DNA from: an uncultured Eubacteriales bacterium
Lineage (GTDB): Bacteria > Bacillota > Clostridia > Oscillospirales > Oscillospiraceae
DNA: 33,157 nt
Direction of reading: 5' to 3'
NCBI GenBank assembly: GCA_905205195.1
Contig: CAJLCS010000018.1
Location: 1-33,157, forward strand
Positions 1-8,613 of this stretch are shown here, in pieces; position 1 is the stretch's first letter; the number at the start of each line of letters is the position of its first letter. Below the pieces are notes generated by a model that saw nothing but the letters and a program-made list of their open reading frames with translations, was not told the DNA's origin and searched no databases. The translations under genes were made by a program, and so were the position numbers.

Positions 1-1616
1 TTGGTTGATTTGTAAAGATAGCCGCTCAGATCGTTCTTGATGGCGGACTTGATGGTGGACCAGTCCCGGCTGCGCTTCTTGCCGCAGCGCTCGATGGCCT
101 CCATGGCCACGGTTTTCAGATCGTCCATCAGCTGCTCCGACTCCTTGACGTAGATGAAGCCCCGGGTGATGATATCCGGGCCGCTGATGACGGAGCCGTC
201 CTGACTGGACAGGTTGACGCAGACCACAATCATGCCGTCCTGGGCCAGATGCTTCCGGTCCCGCAGCACCACGCTGCCCACGTCGCCGACACCGGTGCCG
301 TCCACCAGCACCTTGCCAGCGGGGACGGTGCCGTTGATCTTGCAGGAGCGGCCGCTCAGTTCAAAGACCGTTCCGATATCGCCGATCAGCACGTTTTTGG
401 GGGCCATGCCCATCTGGGTGGCCAGCCGGGCGTGGAGCTGCAGATGCCGCTGCTCGCCGTGGACCGGGATAAAGAACTTCGGCTTGGTCAGGGCGTGCAT
501 GATTTTCAGCTCTTCCTGACAGGCGTGACCGGAGACGTGCAGGCCTTCCGACTTTTCGTACACCACGTCGGCACCCTTGCGGTATAGCTCGTTGATGATC
601 CGGGAGACGGCCTTTTCGTTGCCGGGAATGGCGGAGGCGGAGATGATGATCCGGTCCTTGGGCTGGATTTCCACCTGCTTGTGGGTAGAGAACGCCATCC
701 GGTACAGGGCCGACATATTTTCGCCCTGGGAGCCGGTGGAGACGATGACGATCTTGTTCTTTGGCAGGCTCTTGATGGAATTCAGCTCCACGATCAGCCC
801 TGCCGGAACCTTCAGATAGCCCAGCTCCTGGGCCACCTTCAGAACGTTTTCCATGCTTCGGCCGGTGACGGCCACCTTCCGGCCGTAACGGTGGGCCGTG
901 GCCAGCACCGCCTGAATCCGGTGCATATTGGAGGCAAAGGTGGTGACGATGATCCGCTGGTCACAGTTGCGGAACAGCCGGTCCAGACTTTCGGCCACCA
1001 CATGCTCACTGGGAGTGTAGCCCGCCCGCTCCACGTTGGTGGAATCGCACAGCAGCGCCAGAACGCCCTTGTTGCCCAGCTCGCCCAGACGGGCCAGATC
1101 CGTGATGCCGTCATCGGCGGTGGGATCAATCTTGAAGTCGCCGGTCATGATGACGGTTCCCACCGGCGTACGGATGGCGAAGGCTACCGCATCGGCGATG
1201 GAGTGGTTGACATGGATGAATTCTACACTGAAGCAGCCGGCCTTCACCACATCGCCGGGCTTGTGGGTGACCAGTTTGACCTTGTTGGCCAGACCATGCT
1301 CCTCCAACTTCAGCTTGATCAGGCCGTTGGTCATGGCGGTGCCGTGAATGGGGCAGATCACCTGCTGCATACAGTAGGGGATGGAGCCGATGTGGTCCTC
1401 GTGCCCGTGGGTAATAAACATTCCGCGCAGCTTGGCCGCGTTTTTAACCAGATAGGTGAAATCCGGAATGACCAGATCCACACCATACATATCATCCTCC
1501 GGGAACGCGACGCCGCAGTCCACCACGATCATGTCATTGCCGTATTCCAGAACGGTAATGTTCTTGCCGATTTCGTCCAAACCACCCAGAGGGATAATTT
1601 TCAGTTTTTCTGCCAA
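1..1616 (-). CDS. rnj: Ribonuclease J (3' end cut by window edge)
   Basis: Ribonuclease J is a metallo-beta-lactamase/beta-CASP endo- and 5'-exoribonuclease of the Gram-positive RNA-decay machinery. About 538 codons are visible. The frame stays open to base 1 and ends in a stretch reading GYLYKS, which in RNase J1 lies roughly 15 residues before the C-terminus, so almost the whole protein is here. The metal-binding motif HGHEDH is at residues 70-75, and the N-terminus reads IIPLGGLDEIGKN as in the family. The start is TTG at 1614-1616: an in-frame TGA lies just upstream and an AAGGAG ribosome binding site sits 12 nt before it. The long antisense frames over this gene are shadows. It is the only gene of its transcription unit visible here and faces away from the transporter at 1974. 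Identification is very secure. Confidence 0.97.
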   Translation of the reverse strand, partial: MAEKLKIIPLGGLDEIGKNITVLEYGNDMIVVDCGVAFPEDDMYGVDLVIPDFTYLVKNAAKLRGMFITHGHEDHIGSIPYCMQQVICPIHGTAMTNGLIKLKLEEHGLANKVKLVTHKPGDVVKAGCFSVEFIHVNHSIADAVAFAIRTPVGTVIMTGDFKIDPTADDGITDLARLGELGNKGVLALLCDSTNVERAGYTPSEHVVAESLDRLFRNCDQRIIVTTFASNMHRIQAVLATAHRYGRKVAVTGRSMENVLKVAQELGYLKVPAGLIVELNSIKSLPKNKIVIVSTGSQGENMSALYRMAFSTHKQVEIQPKDRIIISASAIPGNEKAVSRIINELYRKGADVVYEKSEGLHVSGHACQEELKIMHALTKPKFFIPVHGEQRHLQLHARLATQMGMAPKNVLIGDIGTVFELSGRSCKINGTVPAGKVLVDGTGVGDVGSVVLRDRKHLAQDGMIVVCVNLSSQDGSVISGPDIITRGFIYVKESEQLMDDLKTVAMEAIERCGKKRSRDWSTIKSAIKNDLSGYLYKST

Positions 1617-1806
1617 ATGAAATCAAAACTCCTTTCAGAATTTGGCCTTCCGGCCATAACAAGTAAGCAACCGCTTCCTCCGGCATTCGGCCCTGAATCG
1701 CCGTTTTTCGGAGAAAACGCCTGCATTTTCGTATGCTGTTGTTCCGGCTCCTGCGCCCAAGCGCACGCGAGGCCGGATGCCTGGGTCTGCCTACCCAGCA
1801 CATACC
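1617..1806 (-). other. Untranslated leader of RNase J
   Basis: This non-coding stretch lies between the likely transcription start and the rnj start codon. Near its 5' end is a small perfect hairpin (CTGGGT/ACCCAG, 1781-1798). A second possible stem pairs CGTTTT with AAAACG around 1696-1722. No known riboswitch was recognised and no credible small ORF starts here. Its length and local structure make post-transcriptional control possible, but this is inference. Confidence 0.4.
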
Positions 1807-1812
1807 GTAATT

Positions 1813-1841
1813 AGTATAGCACAAAACGGCAGAAAAGTACA
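1813..1841 (-). promoter_or_regulatory. Promoter for RNase J with a long leader
   Basis: On the minus strand, TATACT (1813-1818) is preceded by TGC, giving an extended -10 element. A weak -35 (TGTACT, 1836-1841) lies 17 nt upstream. Transcription would begin near 1806, leaving about 190 nt of untranslated leader before the TTG start. Confidence 0.6.
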
Positions 1842-1901
1842 TCTTTATTTTTCGCCGCCCTTTGACATGGTCCGACGGCGCGGAAAAACCGGCGGCGCGG
1901 C

Positions 1902-1930
1902 TTGCAATTCCCGGGAAGCAATGCTATAAT
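1902..1930 (+). promoter_or_regulatory. Sigma-70/SigA-type promoter for the MFS gene
   Basis: TTGCAA (1902-1907) and TATAAT (1925-1930) are separated by exactly 17 nt, with TGC directly before the -10 box. The initiation point would be near 1937, about 37 nt before the ATG at 1974. Confidence 0.85.
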
Positions 1931-1973
1931 CGATAACGCAATTCCCTATTACAGCGGAAAGGAAACTAAGCAC

Positions 1974-3194
1974 ATGAGTCGGACACGGGCAACGATTCCT
2001 TATGCGATGCTGCACGGGGCGCTTTGGGCGCTGTTTGCGGTGATTTCCAGCTATTCTAGCAATTTCCTCTATCATTACGGCTTTTCGGACGGGCAGATCA
2101 GTCTGCTGCTCGGCGCGGCGATGGCGCTGGCCTTTGCCCTGTCCATCGGGGCGGCGGAGGCCATCAGCCGGGTGCCGTTCATCCGGACGGACCGGGTGAT
2201 GGTTCTGTTCGGTGTGCTTCTGATGCTCTGCGCCTGCGGCATGATGCTCTGGCAGAACCGGGCCTGGGCGGCGGTGACCTGCTTTACCGTCTCTTTTTTG
2301 CTGCTTCAGACCTTCCCGGCGCTGGCCAACTCCCTCGGCATGAACGCCATCGAAAAGGGTGCGCCGACGGTTTACGGAGCGGCCCGGGGGACCGGTTCCC
2401 TGGCCAACAGCGTGACGGCCTATGCGGTGGGCCTGCTGGTGGGGCGGCGGGGCATCTCCATTCTGCCTGTGTTTACCGTTGGCCTGACGGCGGTTTTCTT
2501 GCTGGGCGTGGTTCTGTATCACCGCCTGGTGGAGTGCGGCGGCTACGGACCGGAAAAAGCGCCTTCAGCGGAAACGGCGCAGCGGGAAAAGGGCTTTCTG
2601 AAGAAATACCCCCGTTTTGTGCTCCTGATGATCGGGGCCACGCTGCTGTGCTACAGCCACAACATGATCAGCAATTTCCTGCTGCAGGTGGTGACGGAAA
2701 AGGGTGGCGGCCCGGCGGATCAGGGCGCGGCAGCCGCCGCGGCGGCGGTTTCGGAGTTGCCGGTGATGTTTCTGTTTCCGCTGATGCTGAAAAAATGGCC
2801 CGGTGGCCGCTGGATGCGGCATTCGGTGGTGTTTTTTGCCGTCAAGGCGGTGATTGCCTATTTTGCCCGGACGCCGGAGGGCGTCGTGCTGGCCCAGGCC
2901 ACCCAGATGCTGGGCTTCGGCCTGTTCAATATCAGCTCCGTGGCCTATGCAGCGGAGATGGTGGGCAGCGGTGAGGCGGTCCGCGCCCAGAGCTATCTGG
3001 CGTCGACCCTGACCCTCGGCAACCTGATTGCCATGTCCACCGGCGGCGTGATCTGCCAGTACTTCGGCGTGCAGGTCATGCTGGCGGCGGTGGGCATTAC
3101 GGCGGTGCTGGGCGGCATTTTTCTGGCGGCGGAGCCGCTTGCGGCTCGCCGTCCCGCCCAACCGTTACAGCAAGAAAGAGAGAATAACCCATAA
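1974..3194 (+). CDS. MFS-like membrane transporter
   Basis: A 406-residue, very hydrophobic protein with roughly 11-12 predicted membrane helices and a cytoplasmic-looking loop in the middle (around residues 185-210, rich in K, E and R). It resembles the MFS_1-like group (distant LacY and phenylpropionate-permease relatives). The substrate cannot be told from sequence. The start is ATG 1974, which has an AGGA ribosome binding site about 10 nt upstream; the longer frame from 1902 begins inside the promoter and is not used. The N-terminal segment YSSNFLYHYGFSDGQISLLL is repeated almost intact in the remnant that follows, so this is the surviving member of a tandem pair. It has its own promoter and no clear terminator. 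Transporter class is fairly secure; function is unknown. Confidence 0.85.
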   Translation: MSRTRATIPYAMLHGALWALFAVISSYSSNFLYHYGFSDGQISLLLGAAMALAFALSIGAAEAISRVPFIRTDRVMVLFGVLLMLCACGMMLWQNRAWAAVTCFTVSFLLLQTFPALANSLGMNAIEKGAPTVYGAARGTGSLANSVTAYAVGLLVGRRGISILPVFTVGLTAVFLLGVVLYHRLVECGGYGPEKAPSAETAQREKGFLKKYPRFVLLMIGATLLCYSHNMISNFLLQVVTEKGGGPADQGAAAAAAAVSELPVMFLFPLMLKKWPGGRWMRHSVVFFAVKAVIAYFARTPEGVVLAQATQMLGFGLFNISSVAYAAEMVGSGEAVRAQSYLASTLTLGNLIAMSTGGVICQYFGVQVMLAAVGITAVLGGIFLAAEPLAARRPAQPLQQERENNP

Positions 3195-3421
3195 CCAAGG
3201 TGCGCGCAACCTTTCCCTATGCCGTCGTGCAGGGGGCCGTTCTGGCACTGTATGCGGTGCTGCCCAACTATTCCAGCAATTTTCTCTATGCCTACGGCTT
3301 TACGGACAGTCAGATCAGTCTGCTGCTGGTTTCCGCCGGTTCCGCCGTTCTGGGCGGCGTGCTGCTGGCCCTTGAAGGCGCGGCCCGGCGGAACGAAAAA
3401 AATGTTGCGCGGCAGGGATGA
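3191..3421 (+). pseudogene. Internally deleted remnant of a second MFS-like gene
   Basis: From 3191 the frame aligns codon for codon with the start of the upstream transporter (RATFPYAVVQGA against RATIPYAMLHGA, then YSSNFLYAYGFTDSQISLLL). At about codon 50 it jumps to sequence resembling the transporter's C-terminus (AVLGGVLLALEGAARR against AVLGGIFLAAEPLAARR) and stops at 3419-3421. About 330 codons of the middle are therefore missing. The codon matching the ATG start is ATA (3191-3193), overlapping the upstream TAA stop. A GTG at 3200 could in principle start a 73-residue peptide, but it has no convincing ribosome binding site. I call it a decayed paralogue. It still carries the gdpP promoter near its 3' end. 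Confidence 0.85.
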
Positions 3422-3433
3422 TTTTGTTATAAT
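3405..3433 (+). promoter_or_regulatory. Promoter for the gdpP operon
   Basis: TTGCGC (3405-3410), a 17-nt spacer and TATAAT (3428-3433). The -35 box lies inside the last codons of the transporter remnant. Transcription would start near 3440, about 50 nt before the gdpP start. Confidence 0.8.
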
Positions 3434-3490
3434 AGAAAAGATATCAGTGCAATTTGTAAGACAGCGGGCGTTTTGCCGGAGGTGAGCGGG

Positions 3491-5473
3491 TTGAACAAGA
3501 AATTGGGACGGTTGATTCAGCCGGGAATGGGCTTCTTTTTCCTGGTGATGATCTGCTTTGCGGCGGTGACGGCGCTGGATCAGCACTATATTCTGGCGGC
3601 CCTCGAGGCCGGTGTGACGGCCTTGCTGTTCGGCTACTACTGGGTGCGGAAAAATCGCCGCCGCAAGGAGCTGCAGGCCTATATTCAGTCTGCCACGGAT
3701 TCGCTCAACCGGGCCTCCGGCCAGAGCGAAAGTCCCTTTCCCATGGTGCTGGCCCGGCTGGGGGACGGCTGCATTATCTGGACCAACGAGCAGTTTGCAG
3801 CCATTTCCGGCTTCCGGGATAAGATGCTGGACCAGAATCTGACGGATATTATGCCGGATTTCTCCACCGACTGGCTGACGGGCGGCAAAACGGAGTCGCC
3901 CTATGACGTGACGCTGGGCAATCGCCGCTACCGGGTGTACGGCACCACGGTGCGGGCCGACGACCCGGACGGGACCATTCTGGGTGTGCTGTATTTTGCG
4001 GACCTGACGGAGCTTTATCAGGTGCGGGACGAATATATTCGCTCCCGCCCGGTGGTGGGCATCATCCTGCTGGACAACTACGACGAGCTGACCAAGGATC
4101 TGAGCGACGGTGCCACTTCCTCGCTGAACGCCAAGCTCAACGATGTGATTACTCAGTGGACCGACGGCTATCAGGGCCTGCTGCGGAAGCTGGAGCGGAA
4201 CCGTTTTCTGTTCCTGTTTGAGCGGCGGGAGCTGAACCGGGCCGTTGCCGACAAGTTTTCCCTGGTAGAGCGGATTCATCAGGTGACCAACCCTGCCGGG
4301 CTGGCGGCGTCCATTTCCTTCGGCGTCGGCGTGGACGGGGCCAACTATCAGGAGTGCTTCCGGTTTGCGTCCCTTTCCATTGAAATGGCCCTGAGCCGGG
4401 GCGGCGATCAGGCCGTGGTGAAAGACCGGTTCAACTTCTCCTTCTACGGCGGACGGGCCAAAGAGGCGGATCACCGCAGCAAGGTCCGGTCCCGGGTCAT
4501 GGCCAATTCGCTGATGGAGCTGATCGGTCAGAGCAGTTCCGTGTTTGTCATGGGACACAAGAACGCCGATCTGGATGCGGTGGGTGCTGCGGCCGGTGTG
4601 TGCTGCCTGTGCCGGAAGAAGGGCAAGAAGGCCCACATCGTGCTGGATCTGGAGCACAACGCGGCGGAGCGGCTGGTGGACGATCTCCGCCGGGCGCCGG
4701 AATACCGGGATTGCTTCATCAGCGGGCAGGATGCCCTGCTGATGTGCGACAACCGGAGTATTCTGGTGGTGGTGGACACCAACCGGCCCAATCAGGTGGA
4801 AAGCCAGCCGCTGCTGGAGGCCATTTCCAAGGTCTGCGTCATTGACCATCACCGCCGGGCGGCGGATTATATCGACCCGGTGGTGGTGAATTTCCACGAG
4901 CCCTTTGCATCCTCGGCGGCGGAGCTGGTGACGGAGCTGTTGCAGTATTCCGTCGAAAAGGCGGATGTGCTGCCGGTGGAGGCCAAGGCTCTGATGGCGG
5001 GCCTGTTCCTGGACACCAAGAGCTTCAACATCCGCACGGGGCAGCGCACCTTTGAGGCCGCCGCGTTTCTGGAGGGCATGGGCGCCGACACCATGGAGGT
5101 CAAGAAGCTGCTGCAAAGCGACTTCCAGGATACGGTGGCCCGGTATCAGATTATCAAATCCGCCCGGCTGTACCGCAAGGAAATTGCCGTGGCCGCTTTG
5201 AATACCACCACATCCCGGACGCTGGCGGCGGCTGCCGCCGACGAGATGCTGAACATTTCCGGCATTACCGCGTCCTTCGTCCTGTTCCCTCAGGGGGATG
5301 AGGTGATCGTTTCCGCCCGTTCCATCGGGAAAAACAATGTGCAGATGATCCTGGAGCCTTTGGGCGGCGGCGGCAACGGCGCCGTGGCGGGGGCACAGGT
5401 GAAAAATGCCACCGTTCGGGAGGTCCTTGACCGGCTGGTGGCGTCCATCGATCAAAACTATCAGGCCGGCTGA
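3491..5473 (+). CDS. gdpP: Cyclic-di-AMP phosphodiesterase GdpP (YybT family)
   Basis: A membrane phosphodiesterase that hydrolyses c-di-AMP, a second messenger governing potassium, osmotic and cell-wall homeostasis. The 660-residue protein has the family order: two N-terminal membrane helices (about residues 10-50), a PAS-like region (about 75-170), a degenerate GGDEF region, then a DHH/DHHA1 catalytic module. Visible catalytic motifs are HKNADLD (Asp at 360 and 362), VVVDTNRP, the DHH triad (452-454) and FLDTKSF. The start is TTG 3491, set by a near-perfect ribosome binding site (GGAGGTGA, 3478-3485); the in-frame TTG at 3473 precedes this site and is less likely. It heads the operon with rplI and dnaB, an order conserved in Firmicutes. 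Confidence 0.95.
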   Translation: MNKKLGRLIQPGMGFFFLVMICFAAVTALDQHYILAALEAGVTALLFGYYWVRKNRRRKELQAYIQSATDSLNRASGQSESPFPMVLARLGDGCIIWTNEQFAAISGFRDKMLDQNLTDIMPDFSTDWLTGGKTESPYDVTLGNRRYRVYGTTVRADDPDGTILGVLYFADLTELYQVRDEYIRSRPVVGIILLDNYDELTKDLSDGATSSLNAKLNDVITQWTDGYQGLLRKLERNRFLFLFERRELNRAVADKFSLVERIHQVTNPAGLAASISFGVGVDGANYQECFRFASLSIEMALSRGGDQAVVKDRFNFSFYGGRAKEADHRSKVRSRVMANSLMELIGQSSSVFVMGHKNADLDAVGAAAGVCCLCRKKGKKAHIVLDLEHNAAERLVDDLRRAPEYRDCFISGQDALLMCDNRSILVVVDTNRPNQVESQPLLEAISKVCVIDHHRRAADYIDPVVVNFHEPFASSAAELVTELLQYSVEKADVLPVEAKALMAGLFLDTKSFNIRTGQRTFEAAAFLEGMGADTMEVKKLLQSDFQDTVARYQIIKSARLYRKEIAVAALNTTTSRTLAAAAADEMLNISGITASFVLFPQGDEVIVSARSIGKNNVQMILEPLGGGGNGAVAGAQVKNATVREVLDRLVASIDQNYQAG

Positions 5474-5501
5474 GTCCGGTGTTATCAAAGGAGATCTTAT
5501 C

Positions 5502-5951
5502 ATGAAGGTTATTTTATTGCAGGATGTCAGAGGCAAGGGCAAGAAGGGGCAGATGGTGGAGGTGGCCGACGGCTACGCCCGCAACTATATGCTGCCGAAA
5601 AAGCTGGCCATTGAAGCCACCGCCGACGCGGTGAACACCATGCGGATGAACGACAAGGCCACCCAGGAGCGGATTGCCCGGGAAAAGGCCGAGGCCATGG
5701 AGCTTTCTAAGAAGCTGCGGGGCATGACGCTGGTGGTGACGGCCAAGGGCGGCGGCGCAGGCCGGCTGTTCGGCTCCGTGACCAATCAGGAAATCGCCGA
5801 CGCGCTCAGCGCCCAGGAGGGCATTACGCTGGACAAGCGGAAAATCGTCATTTCCGACCCCATCAAAACCGTGGGCATCGTGACGGTGCAGTGCAAGCTG
5901 GGCTATGAAATCAGCGCCCCGTTGACGGTGAAGATTGAAGAAAAGGCGTAA
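5502..5951 (+). CDS. rplI: Large-subunit ribosomal protein bL9
   Basis: bL9 binds 23S rRNA through its N-terminal domain and helps maintain reading-frame fidelity. The 149-residue length is normal. The N-terminal signature is intact (VILLQDVRGKGKKG, then GYARNYMLPKKLA). It is followed by a charged connecting helix (about residues 45-75) and a C-terminal domain containing GRLFGSVTNQEIADAL. ATG 5502 is chosen because AAAGGAG lies 8 nt upstream; the frame extends further 5' only as overlap with gdpP. It lies 28 nt after gdpP and 36 nt before dnaB in the same operon. Confidence 0.98.
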   Translation: MKVILLQDVRGKGKKGQMVEVADGYARNYMLPKKLAIEATADAVNTMRMNDKATQERIAREKAEAMELSKKLRGMTLVVTAKGGGAGRLFGSVTNQEIADALSAQEGITLDKRKIVISDPIKTVGIVTVQCKLGYEISAPLTVKIEEKA

Positions 5952-5987
5952 ACTCTTACCGTTGCAGACAGAGAGAGGAGGGAAGAC

Positions 5988-7325
5988 ATGGACGACGAGC
6001 TGATTCCGCGGCAGCAGCCCCAGTCGCTGGAGGCGGAGCAGGCGGTGCTGGGATCCATTCTCATCGACAGCCGGTGCGTGGCGGATATTATCGGCATTCT
6101 CAAGCCTGAGGATTTTTATCTGAAGCAGAACCGGGAGATCTATGAGACGATCTACACCATGTTCAACTTCTCTCAGACCATTGACCCGGTGACGGTTCTC
6201 GACAAAATGCGGGAATCCGGCGTTTATGACGATCATTCCCGGGACTACGTCATGCAGCTGATGGAAATTACCCCCACGGCGGCCAACGCGGTGCGTTATG
6301 CCAACATCGTGCGGGATAAATCCATGCTCCGCAGTCTGGCGGAGGCCGCGTCGGACATTTCCGAGACGGTGTACGCCCAGCTGGGTACCCCGGCGGAGAT
6401 TCTGGAAAGCGCCGAAAAGAAAATTTACGCCCTCCGCAAAGGCGAGCGGGGGGATTCGCTGGAGCATATTGGCACCGTGCTGCACAAGGTGTTCGATCAT
6501 CTGGCGGAGCTGAGCCAGTCCGATTCCGCCATTCCCGGCCTTTCTACGGGGCTGCGGGATCTGGATGTGAAAATCAACGGCCTGAACCGGTCGGACCTGC
6601 TGCTGGTGGCTGCCCGTCCGGCCATGGGCAAATCGGCCTTCGCGCTGAACCTGGGCCTGAACGTGGCCAAGAAATACCACCAGACCGTGGCGGTGTTCAA
6701 TCTGGAAATGTCCCGGGAGCAGCTGGCCATGCGTCTGCTGTCCAGCGAGAGCTTTGTGGACAGCAAGAAAATGGCCACCGGCAAGCTCAGCGAGGAGGAG
6801 TGGAGCAAAATCTGCATGGCGTCCGCCTCTTTGAGCCAGACGGACATCCGTATTGACGACAACCCGACCATCACGGTGGCGGAAATCAGCGCCAAGTGCC
6901 GCAGACTGGATAATCTGGGCCTGATTATCATCGACTATCTGCAGCTGATGACCAATTCCGGCTACGGAAAATCCAGCGACAACCGGGTGCAGGTGGTGGG
7001 CGACATTTCCCGCGCGCTGAAAATCATGGCCAAGGATCTGAACGTGCCGGTAATCTGCCTGAGTCAGCTTTCCCGTGCCGTGGAAAGCCGGACGGATAAG
7101 CGGCCGATCATGTCGGACCTGCGGGAGTCTGGCGCCATCGAACAGGACGCCGATGAGGTGCTGTTCCTGTACCGGGACGAATACTATAATGAAAATACCG
7201 AGGATAAGGGCGTTGCGGAGTGCATTGTTTCCAAAAACCGGCACGGCGAAACCGGCACGGTGAAGCTGCAGTGGATTCCGCAGTACCAGACCTTCTCCGA
7301 TCGGGAGTGGAAGCATGCTGAATAA
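5988..7325 (+). CDS. dnaB: Replicative DNA helicase DnaB
   Basis: The hexameric helicase that unwinds DNA at the replication fork (called DnaC in Bacillus subtilis). The 445-residue protein has the DnaB N-terminal domain (RQQPQSLEAEQAVLGSIL, residues about 8-110), a linker, and a RecA-like motor domain from about residue 175. Walker A is ARPAMGKS, with Lys 215. Walker B is LIIIDYLQLM, and the conserved segments SQLSRAVE and SDLRESGAIEQDAD follow. No intein or insertion interrupts the ATPase core. A GAGAGGAGG ribosome binding site precedes the ATG. Its end overlaps the start of tilS by 11 bp, suggesting translational coupling. Confidence 0.98.
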   Translation: MDDELIPRQQPQSLEAEQAVLGSILIDSRCVADIIGILKPEDFYLKQNREIYETIYTMFNFSQTIDPVTVLDKMRESGVYDDHSRDYVMQLMEITPTAANAVRYANIVRDKSMLRSLAEAASDISETVYAQLGTPAEILESAEKKIYALRKGERGDSLEHIGTVLHKVFDHLAELSQSDSAIPGLSTGLRDLDVKINGLNRSDLLLVAARPAMGKSAFALNLGLNVAKKYHQTVAVFNLEMSREQLAMRLLSSESFVDSKKMATGKLSEEEWSKICMASASLSQTDIRIDDNPTITVAEISAKCRRLDNLGLIIIDYLQLMTNSGYGKSSDNRVQVVGDISRALKIMAKDLNVPVICLSQLSRAVESRTDKRPIMSDLRESGAIEQDADEVLFLYRDEYYNENTEDKGVAECIVSKNRHGETGTVKLQWIPQYQTFSDREWKHAE

Positions 7326-8613
7326 GCTGCTTTCCGCCATCCGGCGGGACCGGATGGTGGCGCCGGGGGAGACGGTGATCTGCGCGGTGTCCGGCGGCGC
7401 CGACTCCATGGCGCTGCTGTTTGCCATGCTTCTTCTGAAGGAAAAGCTTGAAATCCGGGTGGAGGCGGCCCATTTCAACCATCACCTCCGTGGGGAGGAA
7501 TCCGACGGCGACGAGGCGTTCGTCCGCCGCATCTGTCAGGCGTGGCAGGTCCCGCTGACGGTGGGCGGCGAACAGGTTGTCCCCGGCAAAAAGGGGCTGG
7601 AAGCCGCGGCCCGGGAGGCCCGCTATTCCTTTTTCCGGACGCTGTCCGGGAAAATCGCCACGGCCCATACCGCCGACGACAATGCCGAGACGGTGCTGCT
7701 GCATCTGGTGCGGGGCACCGGCCTGAAGGGGCTGGGGGCCATCGCCCCGGTCAGCGACCGCGTTATCCGGCCCATGCTGGACGTGACGCGGCAGGAGGTG
7801 CTGGCATTTCTGGCGGCGTACCACATCAACTATCGGGAGGACAGCTCCAACGCCGGAGACGATTTTCTCCGGAACCGGCTGCGCCACCGGGTCATGCCGC
7901 TGCTGAAGGCGGAAAATCCCCGGCTGGCGGAAAACTGGTCCGCCATGGCCCAGCGCCTTCGGCTGGATGAGGCGGCGCTGGAGGAAGCGCCCACCGATGA
8001 CGTGGCGGCGCTGCGGGCCATGCGTCCGGCCCGGCGCTACCGGGCGCTGGAGGGACTGCTTCGATCCTGGGGCGTCCGGGAGCCGGAAGCCGTCCATCTG
8101 GAACTGGCGGAGCGGCTGGTTTTCTCGGACCATCCGTCGGCCCAGGGCAATTTTCCGGGAAACGTCACCGTCGGACGGGTCTACGGGAAATTACAGCCGA
8201 TTGCGGCTACAAATCCGCCGGAAACGGTTGCAATCTCCTGCCCCGGTGTGGTAGAATTAGACCATCTTTTTCTGCGGGTGACCTGCACGGCGGCGGACCG
8301 GATCGAAAACGGGCCAAACGTGTTTACGGTGCATCCCCGGGGTGCCCTGTACCTGCGGGGCAGGCAGCCGGGGGACGCATTGCGGCTCAGCGGCGGCACC
8401 AAGAGCCTGAAAAAGATCATGATTGACCGCAAAATCCCGGCTTCGGACCGGGATGCACTGCCGGTTTTTTGTGACGACGGCGGAATTCTGGCGGTTTACG
8501 GCATCGGCGCCGACCGCCGCCGGATGGCGGAGCGTCTTCCGGCCGTCCGGATTTCCGTGGAAGTACTGCCCGCTCCGGGCACGAACAACAGAGAAACAAG
8601 GGAGGATCCGTAA
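7315..8613 (+). CDS. tilS: tRNA(Ile)-lysidine synthase TilS
   Basis: TilS joins lysine to C34 of the CAU-anticodon tRNA(Ile), so that it reads AUA codons and is charged with isoleucine. The PP-loop ATP-pyrophosphatase motif SGGADS is at residues 26-31. It is followed by HFNHHLRGEESDGDE, the TAHTADDNAETVL segment and the RNRLRHRVMPLL helix. The C-terminal domain shows the usual LYLRGRQPGD motif and the KKIMIDRKIP segment. At 432 residues it is of normal length. It overlaps dnaB by 11 bp and its TAA shares one base with the hpt ATG (TAATG), so the three genes are tightly coupled. The tilS-hpt-ftsH order is conserved across Firmicutes. Confidence 0.96.
   Translation: MLNKLLSAIRRDRMVAPGETVICAVSGGADSMALLFAMLLLKEKLEIRVEAAHFNHHLRGEESDGDEAFVRRICQAWQVPLTVGGEQVVPGKKGLEAAAREARYSFFRTLSGKIATAHTADDNAETVLLHLVRGTGLKGLGAIAPVSDRVIRPMLDVTRQEVLAFLAAYHINYREDSSNAGDDFLRNRLRHRVMPLLKAENPRLAENWSAMAQRLRLDEAALEEAPTDDVAALRAMRPARRYRALEGLLRSWGVREPEAVHLELAERLVFSDHPSAQGNFPGNVTVGRVYGKLQPIAATNPPETVAISCPGVVELDHLFLRVTCTAADRIENGPNVFTVHPRGALYLRGRQPGDALRLSGGTKSLKKIMIDRKIPASDRDALPVFCDDGGILAVYGIGADRRRMAERLPAVRISVEVLPAPGTNNRETREDP

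Noticed and set aside
681..1814. A 377-codon plus-strand frame opposite RNase J
   Set aside because: RNase J motifs on the minus strand (HGHEDH and flanks) show the true frame; this one has no ribosome binding site or domain.
3200..3421. A functional 73-residue peptide starting at GTG
   Set aside because: The sequence is an in-frame fusion of the two ends of a transporter paralogue, lacks a good ribosome binding site, and the aligned start codon is destroyed. Decay explains it better.
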